Shown piece after piece: positions 18,471 to 27,606 of a DNA stretch of 64,000 bases. Position 1 is the first letter of the stretch. Each line of letters opens with the position of its first letter. The translations under genes and the position numbers were made by a program. The notes beneath the pieces were generated by a model. The model searched no databases. It was not told where the DNA came from and saw nothing but the letters and a program-made list of their open reading frames with translations. Source of the DNA: Chryseosolibacter sp044507775 (GTDB lineage: Bacteria > Bacteroidota > Bacteroidia > Cytophagales > Cyclobacteriaceae); NCBI GenBank assembly GCA_044507775.1, contig JBIQIY010000011.1:109257-173256 (forward strand), given 5' to 3'.

Positions 18471-19856
18471 CTAATCCGCCAGAGCGAGCGCTTCGCGAGG
18501 GGAACTCTCTATATTTATGACGGAGGCGGTTCCATTGATGACTCTCACGAGCACGTTGTCATAATCGCTCGCTCCGCCGTTGTCTGTCACCGTGAGTCGG
18601 AAATAGTAGTTGCCGGCTTTCAGTCCGCTGAATGTCGCGGTGGCCGAAGTTGAGGATGCGATTGAAGCCGTGGTCGGACCACCATATTGCGTCCATTTGT
18701 ACGACGCGATCGAGCCGTCTGAATCCTTCGCCGAACCGACAAGCTTGATGGAAGTGGCCGGAAGGAGGAGGTTCTTGTCAGGCCCCGCATTCGCTACAGG
18801 TGCCACGTTGCCGGAGGTCGCATTTTTGACAGTCACAGCAACATCATCGTATTTACTAGCTCCCTTCGAGTCTTTCACGGTCAACCGGAACACGTAAGTT
18901 CCAGTTACGAGGTTGTAGGCTCTCACCTTGGAAGTGGTCTGCCCACTCAGGCTTACTGCGCCGCCAGAAACCTTTGTCCACTGATACGTTGAAATACCGT
19001 CGCTGTCAGAGGCAGTACCTTGTATATAGACAGAATTAGTCGGCAATGTGATCGATTGGTCACCACCTGCGCTGACCGTAGGCGCGGAGTTGCTTGGTGT
19101 AGTCGCCGGCGCACCGTTTGTAAAGGAAAGCATCCAGTCCAGGGCATTGGTTTCCTTATACACTTTATCCCAGATGATGTGATCCATCCCGGGAAAAAGA
19201 GTGGTCTTTGCAAGGGGACTCGGCCTTGGTGTACAAGCATTAATCGCATTAACCATCTTGGTCGAAACAGTATAGGAAACGGTCTTGTCCGCGTCGCCAT
19301 GAAATGCCCAGACAGGAACGTTCTGGGCGGCGATTCCACATGCCTTCGACAATGCGTTGCCACCCGAGCAGATCGGTAAAGCAGCAGCAAAAACATCGGG
19401 ATAAGCACCAAGAGTTGTCCATGCACCAAATCCTCCAAGGCTAAGGCCGGTAATGTAAATCCTTTTCGGATCGACGCGAAGGGTCTTCTTTACATAGTTA
19501 ATGACATCCATGACGTAGGACGCAGGCCACGATCCATACGAGCTTTTTAACTGCGGTGAAATAACAATAAACTTATACTGCGCTCCGTACTTGATGTACT
19601 TCGGCAAGCCCACGTTGGCAACCGTCTGTGCAGACGATTTCAGAGTTGCTGGGTCCGTTGAGGTGGTTCCCCTTTCTTTGATGCCATGTAGTGATATAAC
19701 CAGCGGATAGAGGTTCGAGTTACTGCTGTAACCCTGCGGTAAATACTCCAGATATGCAATATTCGATGAAGTGATTTTTGCCGTTTGCTGCGCGACGGCC
19801 ATAGACGATAACAGGGTTCCGAGAACCGCGAGGCTAATAAGGTGTTTCAGTCTCAT
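18471..19856 (-). CDS. Secreted alpha/beta hydrolase (esterase-like) with two C-terminal PKD-type domains
   Basis: 461 aa with a signal peptide ending SMAVAQ. The hydrolase domain (about 25-245) has the nucleophile elbow GLSLGG (Ser ~139), a likely acid in HGDADKTV and a catalytic His in GMDHIIWD, as in feruloyl-esterase or depolymerase-like prolyl oligopeptidase relatives. Two PKD/K319L-like modules follow (DGISTYQWTKVSGG; DGSIASYKWTQYGGP). They are so similar to those of the beta-helix protein at 12357-14648 that recent domain exchange is likely. No type IX sorting domain is seen. Probably removes ester groups from a polysaccharide (inference). Confidence 0.85.
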   Translation of the reverse strand: MRLKHLISLAVLGTLLSSMAVAQQTAKITSSNIAYLEYLPQGYSSNSNLYPLVISLHGIKERGTTSTDPATLKSSAQTVANVGLPKYIKYGAQYKFIVISPQLKSSYGSWPASYVMDVINYVKKTLRVDPKRIYITGLSLGGFGAWTTLGAYPDVFAAALPICSGGNALSKACGIAAQNVPVWAFHGDADKTVSYTVSTKMVNAINACTPRPSPLAKTTLFPGMDHIIWDKVYKETNALDWMLSFTNGAPATTPSNSAPTVSAGGDQSITLPTNSVYIQGTASDSDGISTYQWTKVSGGAVSLSGQTTSKVRAYNLVTGTYVFRLTVKDSKGASKYDDVAVTVKNATSGNVAPVANAGPDKNLLLPATSIKLVGSAKDSDGSIASYKWTQYGGPTTASIASSTSATATFSGLKAGNYYFRLTVTDNGGASDYDNVLVRVINGTASVINIESSPREALALAD

Positions 19857-20255
19857 TTAATTTTTTTAGGTTTGACTTGTCGATTGGAAGGCACCGGCTT
19901 TGACGAATAGTTTCATCCGGATTCAAATCGGGCCGCAAGAAAAATCAAATTCCTGTCATTGAGATTTTCGAAAAGGTAAAATCCCTTCCGCGTCGGGGAG
20001 TCATTGAATTCGCACGCCATAATTTTTTCCAAGGGGATCTCTTCCCACAGTTTAGGCGATCAGAAGGGAATGATTTCCTCGATCGATAAGCTGGTTAAAC
20101 CGGCTAAATATTTTCCATCCCATTGGCAAAGTCATAATGCTGGTAGCCATACCGTGGCAAAAATTTTAGCATTGCCAATTCCACGCGGCTGCTTTAACGA
20201 AATGTTGCATTGTTCCATCGTGGGATATGAGCGGCGGTTGTTGTAATTTGGACTC
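19857..20255. other. Divergent intergenic region between hydrolase and Nudix genes
   Basis: About 400 bp without a convincing gene; the open frame from a TTG at 20004 has no protein-like character. It must hold promoters for both genes. A near-palindrome, AGCTGGTT-A-AACCGGCT (20089-20105), lies inside. No strong TAnnTTTG was found, only a one-base-short TAATTTG near 20244-20250 just before the Nudix start. Confidence 0.45.
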
Positions 20256-20726
20256 ATGACAAACGTCGCTGCCGGATTATTGATGTGTCGTATGAAGCAT
20301 AGCGGCCCTGAATTTTTTTTACTTCATCCGGGAGGACCTTTTTTTGCGAGGAAAGACAGCGGCGTGTGGAGCATCCCAAAAGGTTTACCCGAAGCAGGAG
20401 AGACATTATTGGATACGGCGCAGCGGGAATTTTTTGAAGAAACAGGAATGCCCCCGCGTCCGCCGTATTTTGAACTCGGTAATATCCGACAAAAGGGTGG
20501 CAAGGTGGTGCATGCCTGGGCGTTCGAAGGAGAATGGGATCCGTCTATGAAAATCTCTTGCAACACTTTTACGCTGGAATGGCCCCCGCACTCGGGCAGG
20601 AAGGTGGAATTCCCTGAAATGGATCAGGCTCAGTGGTATCCATATCAGCAGGCAGTAATCAAGATCATCCCCGAGCAGATTCCGCTGCTGGATCGCGCCA
20701 AGGAAACCTTCAAACGGAAGGCATAG
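20256..20726 (+). CDS. Nudix hydrolase (COG4119-like NTP pyrophosphohydrolase)
   Basis: 156 aa. A complete Nudix box is seen around residues 43-65: G in KGLPEAGE, then REFFEETG, matching GX5EX7REUXEEXGU. The N-terminus (AAGLLMCRM; FFLLHPGGPFF) and the insertion FTLEWPPHSGRKVEFPEMD match the predicted NTP pyrophosphohydrolases of COG4119. It would cleave a nucleoside diphosphate linked to some moiety X with Mg2+. The substrate is unknown. A stable hairpin follows 29 bp after the stop. Confidence 0.88.
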   Translation: MTNVAAGLLMCRMKHSGPEFFLLHPGGPFFARKDSGVWSIPKGLPEAGETLLDTAQREFFEETGMPPRPPYFELGNIRQKGGKVVHAWAFEGEWDPSMKISCNTFTLEWPPHSGRKVEFPEMDQAQWYPYQQAVIKIIPEQIPLLDRAKETFKRKA

Positions 20727-20755
20727 CGCAGCAGAAGTCGAAATACAAAACGAAA

Positions 20756-20787
20756 ACCACCTGTCCTCCGTCTGAGGACAGGGTGGT
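20756..20787 (+). terminator. Stable hairpin after the Nudix gene
   Basis: ACCACCTGTCCTC (20756-20768) pairs with GAGGACAG-GGTGGT (20774-20787) with one bulged G and the 5-nt loop CGTCT. There is no T tract, so it may be a 3'-end stabiliser rather than an intrinsic terminator. Confidence 0.6.
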
Positions 20788-21284
20788 ATTCTGCAAACCT
20801 AAAACTATAGTCTTCCGTGGTTGCCCGGGACGGGAATGGCGGCGAGCTCGGGTTCCGATTCAAAAAATTCAGAGAGGCTCTCTCGCACAACCACACTTAA
20901 TCTGATCCAGGCCGGATCCGCACTGCAAAAAATTCAGCAAGCTGAACAGTTTCGGAGCCGGGGAGAAAAAAATTGTTAATGCATTGCAAAGGTGTAAAGT
21001 CGATCAGAACTTTTTGCAAGACATCAGTGTCATCCCGCTCGCTTGTAAGAAAAAAGAAAACTTGAGATAATCCGGCTGGTAGTGTGGAGAAATCTTCACT
21101 CCGCCCATCCCAGAAAGTACCAGGTGAGCGCATTTCTGAAAACTCAAATTTCGAAAACCGGCCTGCCGGTCAAATGTTACTGCCGCTATAGTCTTTATCG
21201 CTCTGCTGATGTCGTAGCGGCAGGAATGTAACATCTGTCGATTTTCCTGAGAGACAACGGAAGAAATTTTTATATCGGTGTGAT
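20788..21284. other. Gene-free region between Nudix and AI-2E permease genes
   Basis: About 500 bp with no gene. It holds an exact 12-bp direct repeat CAAAAAATTCAG (20861-20872 and 20926-20937). It also has a long inverted repeat, TGTTACTGCCGCTA (21175-21188) versus TAGCGGCAG-gaat-GTAACA (21215-21233), close to the 3' end of the permease gene. That inverted repeat may form its terminator. Confidence 0.5.
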
Positions 21285-22400
21285 TTATGCGTTGGCGCGT
21301 TCGTCCTCTGCATCCCCGGCCTTGCTGAATTTTTGTTTGATCCACTCTTTGATTCTCGAGGGCTTTCGACCTCCCGGCTCGCCGAGGAGATACCCGATGG
21401 GCTTTAGCGGGGCGACGTGGTCGCAGATGATTTTTATGATGCCGAACAATGGAAGAAACAGGATCATTCCCGCAATCCCCCAGATTAATCCGCCGGCGAT
21501 AATACTGAGGATGGACCAAAGCGCGTTCAGATTGACTTCACCTCCGACGACATTGGGCTCGATAAAATAATTGTCGATCGTCTGGATTATGAGCATCACG
21601 GCACCGGCCAGCAGCGCCGTCTGAACATCCTCAGTCAGGAGCGCCATCACTACCGGAAACAAACCACCCAGCACAGTGCCAAGATAAGGTATGACGGTTA
21701 ACAACGCGGCGATGCCCGCAAGCAATACGGCGTTCTTGATTCCGACGATGAGCAGCCCAATGGAATACATCACGGTAATAATAATCACGGACATTGCACG
21801 ACCCGTAAGGTATTTCTGCGATACCTGACTTATCTGTCCCACAACCGTCTTGACTTTCTCAGAGTCATGGTCGTCGTACAACCGGACGAAAAAAGTTTCG
21901 AACTGTTCCTTGTTGTAGAGCATAAGAAAGGCAATCACAAGGCTAAGCACGATGCCGGAAATCGTAGAGGTGATGGCACCGAGGACCTTCGCGGCCATGC
22001 CCGGGCCCGGACTCGGTTGGCGGGTCTGATCCTTCACAATCTTCTCCTGTTCCTGAGGGCTCATGCCGATCTGATCCTCGATGTAGTCTTGGGCCTGGTG
22101 CAGCAATTCCTTCGCCCTCGATTCAATTTGCGACATGTTATCGGCGAATGTTGCAAACTGCGTACTGATGATCAGCGCGATTCCAGCGATGACGACGACG
22201 AGGATCAGGATGCATGCAAGAGACGATAAGGCGCGATTGAATCCCCAGCCATCCAGCTTCCTGCACACCGGTGCCATGAGCATGGCGAGTAGTGAAGCAA
22301 AAAAAATGGGGATAAGAAACGCGCGGCCAAAGGTCATCACCACGATCAGCAACACAATAAAGAAAAAGTACTGGTTGATTCTGGAAAAGATCTCTTTCAT
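21285..22400 (-). CDS. AI-2E family (PerM/YdiK-type) membrane permease
   Basis: 371 aa integral membrane protein. Three hydrophobic segments near the N-terminus are followed by a hydrophilic loop with a helical, acidic stretch (ESRAKELLHQAQDYIEDQ). The C-terminal block then has several membrane segments with family motifs PYLGTVLGGLFPVV and NYFIEPNVVGGEVNLNAL. Family members export small molecules or ions; the substrate cannot be named. ATG at 22400 is preferred over GTG at 22418. A tail of charged residues (KPSRIKEWIKQKFSK) is cytosolic. It stands alone downstream of cysM, with 196 bp between. Confidence 0.88.
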   Translation of the reverse strand: MKEIFSRINQYFFFIVLLIVVMTFGRAFLIPIFFASLLAMLMAPVCRKLDGWGFNRALSSLACILILVVVIAGIALIISTQFATFADNMSQIESRAKELLHQAQDYIEDQIGMSPQEQEKIVKDQTRQPSPGPGMAAKVLGAITSTISGIVLSLVIAFLMLYNKEQFETFFVRLYDDHDSEKVKTVVGQISQVSQKYLTGRAMSVIIITVMYSIGLLIVGIKNAVLLAGIAALLTVIPYLGTVLGGLFPVVMALLTEDVQTALLAGAVMLIIQTIDNYFIEPNVVGGEVNLNALWSILSIIAGGLIWGIAGMILFLPLFGIIKIICDHVAPLKPIGYLLGEPGGRKPSRIKEWIKQKFSKAGDAEDERANA

Positions 22401-22596
22401 CGGTTCGTTGGCCCGCACCGGCCTGGTTGATTCATGACCCGTCGCGCGTCACAACCCCTGTCCGCGCGCCTGTGGCCAGTTCGTACCAACAAAAAGCAAT
22501 CCCTGAAAAGCCCTAATCAGCCGCTGATAAATAGCGGCATCTTTTGATCCTCTGAGGAAGAATGTACTCAAATGAGAAATCCGTGCGAGTTGATGC

Positions 22597-23475
22597 TCAG
22601 CTGAAAAGATCGGTGCTGAGGTAACGGTCGCCGCGATCGCAAACGACAAAGACAATCACGCCCTTTTCAAGCTCTTGGGCAAGGCGCACCGCGGCGCTTA
22701 ATGCGCCCCCGCTGCTCATGCCTGCAAGCACTCCTTCTTCTTTTGCCAGGCGCTTCGTGAACGTCCTGGCGTCCGCTTCGGCCACGTCGAAAATCCGGTC
22801 GACCTGTTTGCGGTCGAAAATTTTGGGGAGGAATTCAGGGGACCAACGCCGTATGCCCGGGATACACGAACCCTCCGTAGGCTGAGTACCCACGATCCGG
22901 ACCGACGTGTTTTGTTCCTTCAGAAATCGCGAGACGCCCATGATAGTCCCCGTTGTGCCCATAGCGGATACAAAGTGCGTGATGCCTCCCTGTGTATCTC
23001 TCCATATCTCCGGGCCGGTTGTCTGATAGTGGATGAGGAGGTTATCATTATTCGCAAACTGATTGAGAATGTGGTAGCCTTGTTTCGCCGCCATCTCCTC
23101 GGCGAGCTCGCGCGAGTATTCGATAGTTTTTGCCGCCGGAGTCAGGATCACCTTTGCTCCGTAAGCTTCCATGGCCAGCACGCGCTCCCGGGTGGAATTG
23201 TCCGGCATGATCAGCGTCATTTTCAAGCCCATGAGCGGCGCTATCATCGCCAGTGCGATACCGGTATTACCGCTGGTAGCCTCCACCAGGTTGTCACCGG
23301 GTTTTATTTCTCCGCGGTTCAGCGCACCCCGGATCATTCCGAACGCTGTCCTGTCTTTCACGCTTCCCCCGGGATTATCCCCTTCAAGCTTGCCGAATAT
23401 CTTTACGTTCTTGTTGGGCGACATATGCTCAAGCTCAACCAGCGGCGTGTTTCCGATGAGTTCCTGAAGCTTCAT
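22597..23475 (-). CDS. cysM: Cysteine synthase B (O-acetylserine sulfhydrylase)
   Basis: 292 aa PLP enzyme making L-cysteine from O-acetylserine and a sulfur donor. The PLP lysine is in GGSVKDR (~residue 41), the substrate loop is EATSGNTG and the phosphate loop is SAMGTTGTIMG. The stretch EGSCIPGIRRW is characteristic of the CysM branch. Length is normal. It lies 21 bp downstream of cysE on the same strand, so both are probably one transcript for cysteine synthesis. Confidence 0.93.
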   Translation of the reverse strand: MKLQELIGNTPLVELEHMSPNKNVKIFGKLEGDNPGGSVKDRTAFGMIRGALNRGEIKPGDNLVEATSGNTGIALAMIAPLMGLKMTLIMPDNSTRERVLAMEAYGAKVILTPAAKTIEYSRELAEEMAAKQGYHILNQFANNDNLLIHYQTTGPEIWRDTQGGITHFVSAMGTTGTIMGVSRFLKEQNTSVRIVGTQPTEGSCIPGIRRWSPEFLPKIFDRKQVDRIFDVAEADARTFTKRLAKEEGVLAGMSSGGALSAAVRLAQELEKGVIVFVVCDRGDRYLSTDLFS

Positions 23476-23496
23476 ATAGACAGGGGGTTGGGACTC

Positions 23497-24339
23497 TTAT
23501 TTATCATGCTCGGCTTTAAAAATAACAATATCTGTTTCTTCTTTTTCGCCATTGTACATTTTGGCCTGATAATAAATTTTCGAATGAGGAGGGACACTGC
23601 GCGTCAGCCACACATTTCCACCGACGACGCTGTGATGTCCGATCACAGTATCGCCTCCCAGAATCGTAGCTCCTGCATAGACAACAACATGATCTTCCAG
23701 CGTAGGATGACGTTTCCGGATGGCGTCGTCCTTACTAACACTGAGGGCGCCCAGGGTTACGCCCTGGTAGATTTTAACATGGTTTCCAATGACAGCCGTT
23801 TCACCAATTACGACACCTGTACCGTGGTCGATGCAAAAATTATCGCCGATCGAAGCCGACGGGTGAATATCGATACCGGTCCTGCTGTGGGCATGCTCGG
23901 TTATGACGCGTGGTATGCCTTTAACACCGAGCACATGCAGCTGATGCGCCACCCTGTACGCGGCGATGGCATAAAAGCCCGGATAGGTTTGGATGACTTC
24001 GGATTTACTCTTTGCCGCGGGGTCTCCTTCGTACATCGCTGCGACGTCCGCGTTCAGGCCGTCGAAAATGCGAGGGAGGGAATCAAAAAATTGTCCTGCA
24101 ATCGCCTCGGCATCGACCTGGCCCTTATGCGGATTAAATCGTACAATCCGGTCTAGTTCGGTGCGTAGGCCATCCATATGTTTCCGGAAGTCATCCAGTG
24201 AATCAAAGCCAAGCTGCGTATATTCGGCAAAAAGCGTCCCGAGGAGATTATTAAAAAATGCGGCGACTTCCGCCGGCGAGGGACAGGTCGGACAAGCCCG
24301 GTGTGAATTGTAAAGCTTTTCCAGAAATGATTGATCCAT
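23497..24339 (-). CDS. cysE: Serine O-acetyltransferase
   Basis: 280 aa enzyme that acetylates L-serine with acetyl-CoA, the first step of cysteine synthesis. A helical N-terminal domain carries two close cysteines (ACPTCPS). From about residue 165 come hexapeptide repeats of a left-handed beta-helix (IDIHPSASIGDNFCIDHGTG, VVIGETAVIGNHVKIYQGVT), with catalytic His in IDHGTG. The start is ATG 24339; a GTG lies 6 bp upstream. cysM follows after 21 bp. The long N-terminal extension is typical of the EpsC-like branch. Confidence 0.92.
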   Translation of the reverse strand: MDQSFLEKLYNSHRACPTCPSPAEVAAFFNNLLGTLFAEYTQLGFDSLDDFRKHMDGLRTELDRIVRFNPHKGQVDAEAIAGQFFDSLPRIFDGLNADVAAMYEGDPAAKSKSEVIQTYPGFYAIAAYRVAHQLHVLGVKGIPRVITEHAHSRTGIDIHPSASIGDNFCIDHGTGVVIGETAVIGNHVKIYQGVTLGALSVSKDDAIRKRHPTLEDHVVVYAGATILGGDTVIGHHSVVGGNVWLTRSVPPHSKIYYQAKMYNGEKEETDIVIFKAEHDK

Positions 24340-24532
24340 GCTCACTAAATAGGGGTTTTCCTGGTCGCTACAAAGTTTTTAACACTTTTTTAACAGGAAT
24401 TTTCGCGGATTTTTGCGCTATTAAATACGCGATTATCAGCTCTTTGTTAACACGTAGGCCCGCCCAAAATGTTTTCGGCACGGAAAAATCACCCAAGCCG
24501 GGCACAATAATTAATCAGGGTCGGGCGATACT

Positions 24533-24549
24533 TTGACATGAGTTGTCAA
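24533..24549. promoter_or_regulatory. 17-bp palindrome TTGACA-N5-TGTCAA
   Basis: Perfect 6-bp arms around TGAGT, 23 bp upstream of the start at 24573. It is shaped like a dimeric repressor operator. No regulator gene lies nearby, so the binder is unknown. Confidence 0.45.
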
Positions 24550-24572
24550 TGTGTTTATTCAACCTTGCACCT

Positions 24573-24908
24573 ATGAGCCTACACGAAGTGAATACCCAAT
24601 GGACCGAAGACAGGATCCTGGACCTGGTCCGCAAACTCAGAAACGACCTCATCAAAGATTTCCTTGACGAACGACATTTGAAGGCGTACATCGCCAACCA
24701 GTTCCGCGTAAACGAACTGTCCAATATCAAGATCGAATTCATCAAAAAAGACCTTAAAGAATTGCTGATCTCTCCGGTTAACACCAATCACTACCAATCG
24801 TTGATCGACCAGATCCGCGAAACGGACACGGCTGGTATTTCCGAAACCAATGAACCCCTGTTTTACCGTGAGCTCGAGGTGATCTTCAAGCGATATATGT
24901 TCAGCTAG
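24573..24908 (+). CDS. Small hypothetical protein
   Basis: 111 aa from ATG 24573 (MSLHEVNTQWTEDRILDL). The frame is open 30 bp further up, but that part overlaps the palindrome. Soluble, charged and mainly helical, without cysteine, signal peptide or known motif (KLRNDLIKDFLDERHLKAYI; EPLFYRELEVIFKRYMFS). I do not recognise it. It runs convergently into the thioredoxin gene with only 8 bp between the stops. Confidence 0.65.
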   Translation: MSLHEVNTQWTEDRILDLVRKLRNDLIKDFLDERHLKAYIANQFRVNELSNIKIEFIKKDLKELLISPVNTNHYQSLIDQIRETDTAGISETNEPLFYRELEVIFKRYMFS

Positions 24909-24916
24909 GCCTGCTG

Positions 24917-25222
24917 TCAGGCGCTATACCTTTCGATGACCTGTTTCAGGTACTCTACCTGGACCACCCCGGCTTGTTTCCATTTAAGCTCGCCGCTTTT
25001 GAAAAGCGCGAGTGTCGGGACCCCCTTAACCTGGAACAGATTGGCGATGACCGGATTCTTGTCAACATCAATTTTAATGATCCTGGCTCTTGACCCCACC
25101 TGATTTTTGAGCTCCTCCAGAATGGGCTTCATCATCTTGCAAGGTCCGCACCAGTCGGCATAAAAGTCGACCAAAGTGGGCGTTTCGCTTTTTACCAGGT
25201 TCGAAAAGTTTTCATGCGCCAT
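24917..25222 (-). CDS. trxA: Thioredoxin
   Basis: 101 aa cytosolic disulfide reductase. Active site WCGPCK lies near residues 24-29, with the cis-proline in GVPTLALF. The start was set at 25222 (MAHENFSNLV) because the upstream open frame (to 25366) adds 48 residues with no thioredoxin similarity. Length is standard. No promoter could be fixed. It is divergent from the S41 protease gene, with about 160 bp between starts. Confidence 0.93.
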   Translation of the reverse strand: MAHENFSNLVKSETPTLVDFYADWCGPCKMMKPILEELKNQVGSRARIIKIDVDKNPVIANLFQVKGVPTLALFKSGELKWKQAGVVQVEYLKQVIERYSA

Positions 25223-25383
25223 ATTTATGGTTTTGACGGAAAACAATAAAAGACCCTGCCTGGTTTCATTATTGCTTGTGTCGGTATTAATTTCCGGAAC
25301 TTTTGAACGGATTACAGCATTTTTATTTTCCGATGAGCGGAGCCTCCCGCAGAAGCAGCCGTTCATTCCTAACGAGAGCGTAT

Positions 25384-26838
25384 ATGCTTAGAAACACACT
25401 TCGAGGATTTCTGCGCTGGATATTCGGATTGACCTTTTCACTCCTGGTACTGGTGTCGTGCCACGACGAGGAGATCGTTCCCCGCAAAAACCCCTTTGAC
25501 AGCCTGCCGAAAGTCGCCCAAAATGAGGCCAATCAGTATGTCAACTCCTGGATACTCGAGGAGATGCAATACTGGTACTTCTGGAGTAACGAATTGCCCG
25601 CCAATTCGAACAAGAATCTCGATCCGGATGCATACTTTCAGTCCCTGTTGAGCGACGATGACCGCTTTTCATGGATTCAGCCGAACTACGCTGAGTTACT
25701 GAACTCCCTTCAGGGCATCTCCATGGAAGCGGGATATGAGTTTGTCCTTTACCGCGAAAAAGAAGGAAGTAACAATGTGATCCTTCAGATCGCTTATGTG
25801 AAACCCGGCTCGCCGGCTGCAACGGCCGGGCTAAAGCGCGGTGATATTGCCAGCCATATCAACGGCCAGCAAATAACCACGGGAAATTATCAGACATTGT
25901 TGTCTGCTATTAAAAAGGATCACACGCTCCGGTACAAGCCCGTTCTGATTGACCAGGGGCAATTCGGAGAAACGAAAACAATCTCCCTTCAGGCCGTCCA
26001 ATACGCGGAGGATCCAAACTATTTGCACAAAGTGATCGAGGTCGACGGCAGGAAGATTGGTTACTTCGTCTATAACTTCTTCGCCTCCGGCACGGACACA
26101 GAGCCCGGGAAATACGACGCAGAGACAGAAGCTGTGTTTGCCGATTTCAAGGCTCAGGGGATAACGGATCTTGTCCTGGACCTTCGTTACAACAGCGGCG
26201 GATCGGAAGTCGCGGCTAAAAATCTCGCGAGCCTGATCGGTCGCGGTGTGGATGAAAGCAAAGTTTTCCTCAAGCGCCAATACAACGAAAAGGTAACTGA
26301 CGCTATCATCCATGACCCGAACCTCGGCCCGGACTTTCTCATCAGCCATTTTAATTCCGACCCCGCGAACATTGGGAACCAACTTGAGGGCGGCAGGGTA
26401 TACATCCTCACCAGCTCGCGTACAGCATCGGCCAGCGAACTCGTGATCAACGCGCTCAAGCCCTTTATGGACGTATTCCTCATAGGAAATACCACCTACG
26501 GCAAGAACGTCGGATCGATATCTCTTTATGAGGAGAATGATCCAAAAAACACCTGGGGCCTACAGCCTATCGTGGTGAAAGTTTATAACAGTCAGGATGA
26601 ATCCGATTACAGCACCGGATTTGTGCCAGACGTCCTGCAGGAAGATAATAACGAGTTTATCTATCCGCTCGGCGATCCTCGGGAAGCGCTGCTCGGACAG
26701 GCAATCGGTCAGATCACCGGAACCGCTACCAGTTCACGGCAACAAATGAGTGGCAGAACCGCAGTCGGATACTCACTCGATCTCAAACGTCGAAGCTTTA
26801 ATCTTACGATGGATGAGAACTCAATTTTGAGAAACTAG
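25384..26838 (+). CDS. S41-family (C-terminal processing-like) peptidase lipoprotein
   Basis: 484 aa. ATG 25384 gives a proper lipoprotein signal (SLLVLVSC) followed by HDEE; the frame is open to 25303 but that part is not signal-like. An N-terminal helical region is followed by a PDZ domain (~125-205, SPAATAGLKRGDIASHING) and the S41 catalytic domain. This has LVLDLRYNSGGS, nucleophile Ser in RTASASEL and general-base Lys in TTYGKNVG. Likely a periplasm- or surface-facing serine protease. Its last 18 bp overlap the 3' end of trpA on the other strand. Confidence 0.9.
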   Translation: MLRNTLRGFLRWIFGLTFSLLVLVSCHDEEIVPRKNPFDSLPKVAQNEANQYVNSWILEEMQYWYFWSNELPANSNKNLDPDAYFQSLLSDDDRFSWIQPNYAELLNSLQGISMEAGYEFVLYREKEGSNNVILQIAYVKPGSPAATAGLKRGDIASHINGQQITTGNYQTLLSAIKKDHTLRYKPVLIDQGQFGETKTISLQAVQYAEDPNYLHKVIEVDGRKIGYFVYNFFASGTDTEPGKYDAETEAVFADFKAQGITDLVLDLRYNSGGSEVAAKNLASLIGRGVDESKVFLKRQYNEKVTDAIIHDPNLGPDFLISHFNSDPANIGNQLEGGRVYILTSSRTASASELVINALKPFMDVFLIGNTTYGKNVGSISLYEENDPKNTWGLQPIVVKVYNSQDESDYSTGFVPDVLQEDNNEFIYPLGDPREALLGQAIGQITGTATSSRQQMSGRTAVGYSLDLKRRSFNLTMDENSILRN

Positions 26839-27606
26839 GTCTTTCACAAAAGCGCGGATATCTTTTTCCGGATCGTCAGAATTTTTTAAAAGGCTGATGA
26901 ACGCACTGCCGACGATGGCACCCGCTCCGTACTTCGCGGCCTTTGAAAACGTGTCGTGGTTGGATATCCCGAATCCAATAAGGCAAGGGTTCTCTAATTT
27001 CATGTCCGTCAACCGTTTGAAATAAGCAAGCTGGTCGTCGCTGAACGATCCTTTTGCGCCCGTGATACTCGAAGCGGAGACCGCATACACGAATCCCCGC
27101 GTTGCTGCGTCTATTCTACGTATCCGCTCTTCAGACGTGGTCGGTGAAATAAGAAATGTATTACAGAGATTTGCGCGTTCGAACATCGCCTGATATTCTT
27201 CTTCGTAAACGTGCAACGGCATGTCCGGGAGGATCAAGCCGTCGACACCCGCCTTAGATGCGTCGCCGAGAAATTTTTCGACGCCGTACTGCATCACCGG
27301 ATTCAAATAACCCATGAGGATGATGGGGATGTCAATCTTTTCTTTGCGAATCTTTTTCACTTCCTCTACGATCTTGTGAAGCGTCATCCCATTGTCCAGT
27401 GCAATCTTGTTGCTTTCCTGTATCGTAGGTCCATCCGCCACCGGGTCGGAAAATGGAATGCCGATCTCAATTATGTCGGCGCCGGCAGCCTCCAGGTACC
27501 TCGCAATGGGCACTGTACTGTCAATCGCAGGAAATCCAGCTGTATAGTAAACCGAAAGTATATTCTTTTTCTTTCGGCCAAAAAGATCAGTAATCCTGTT
27601 TTTCAT
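26821..27606 (-). CDS. trpA: Tryptophan synthase alpha chain
   Basis: 261 aa TIM barrel that splits indole-3-glycerol phosphate, passing indole to TrpB. The catalytic Glu is in IIEIGIPFSDPVADGP and the second acidic residue is in GVDGLILPDMP. The phosphate-binding loop is in FGISNH and GAIVGSAF. Last gene of the trp operon. It is separated from trpB by 207 bp of repeats, and its 3' end overlaps the S41 peptidase gene. Confidence 0.96.
   Translation of the reverse strand: MKNRITDLFGRKKKNILSVYYTAGFPAIDSTVPIARYLEAAGADIIEIGIPFSDPVADGPTIQESNKIALDNGMTLHKIVEEVKKIRKEKIDIPIILMGYLNPVMQYGVEKFLGDASKAGVDGLILPDMPLHVYEEEYQAMFERANLCNTFLISPTTSEERIRRIDAATRGFVYAVSASSITGAKGSFSDDQLAYFKRLTDMKLENPCLIGFGISNHDTFSKAAKYGAGAIVGSAFISLLKNSDDPEKDIRAFVKDLVSQN

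Noticed and set aside
22912..24156. 414-codon open frame on the plus strand opposite cysM and cysE
   Set aside because: Shadow of the codon pattern of two well-identified enzymes; no recognisable domain.
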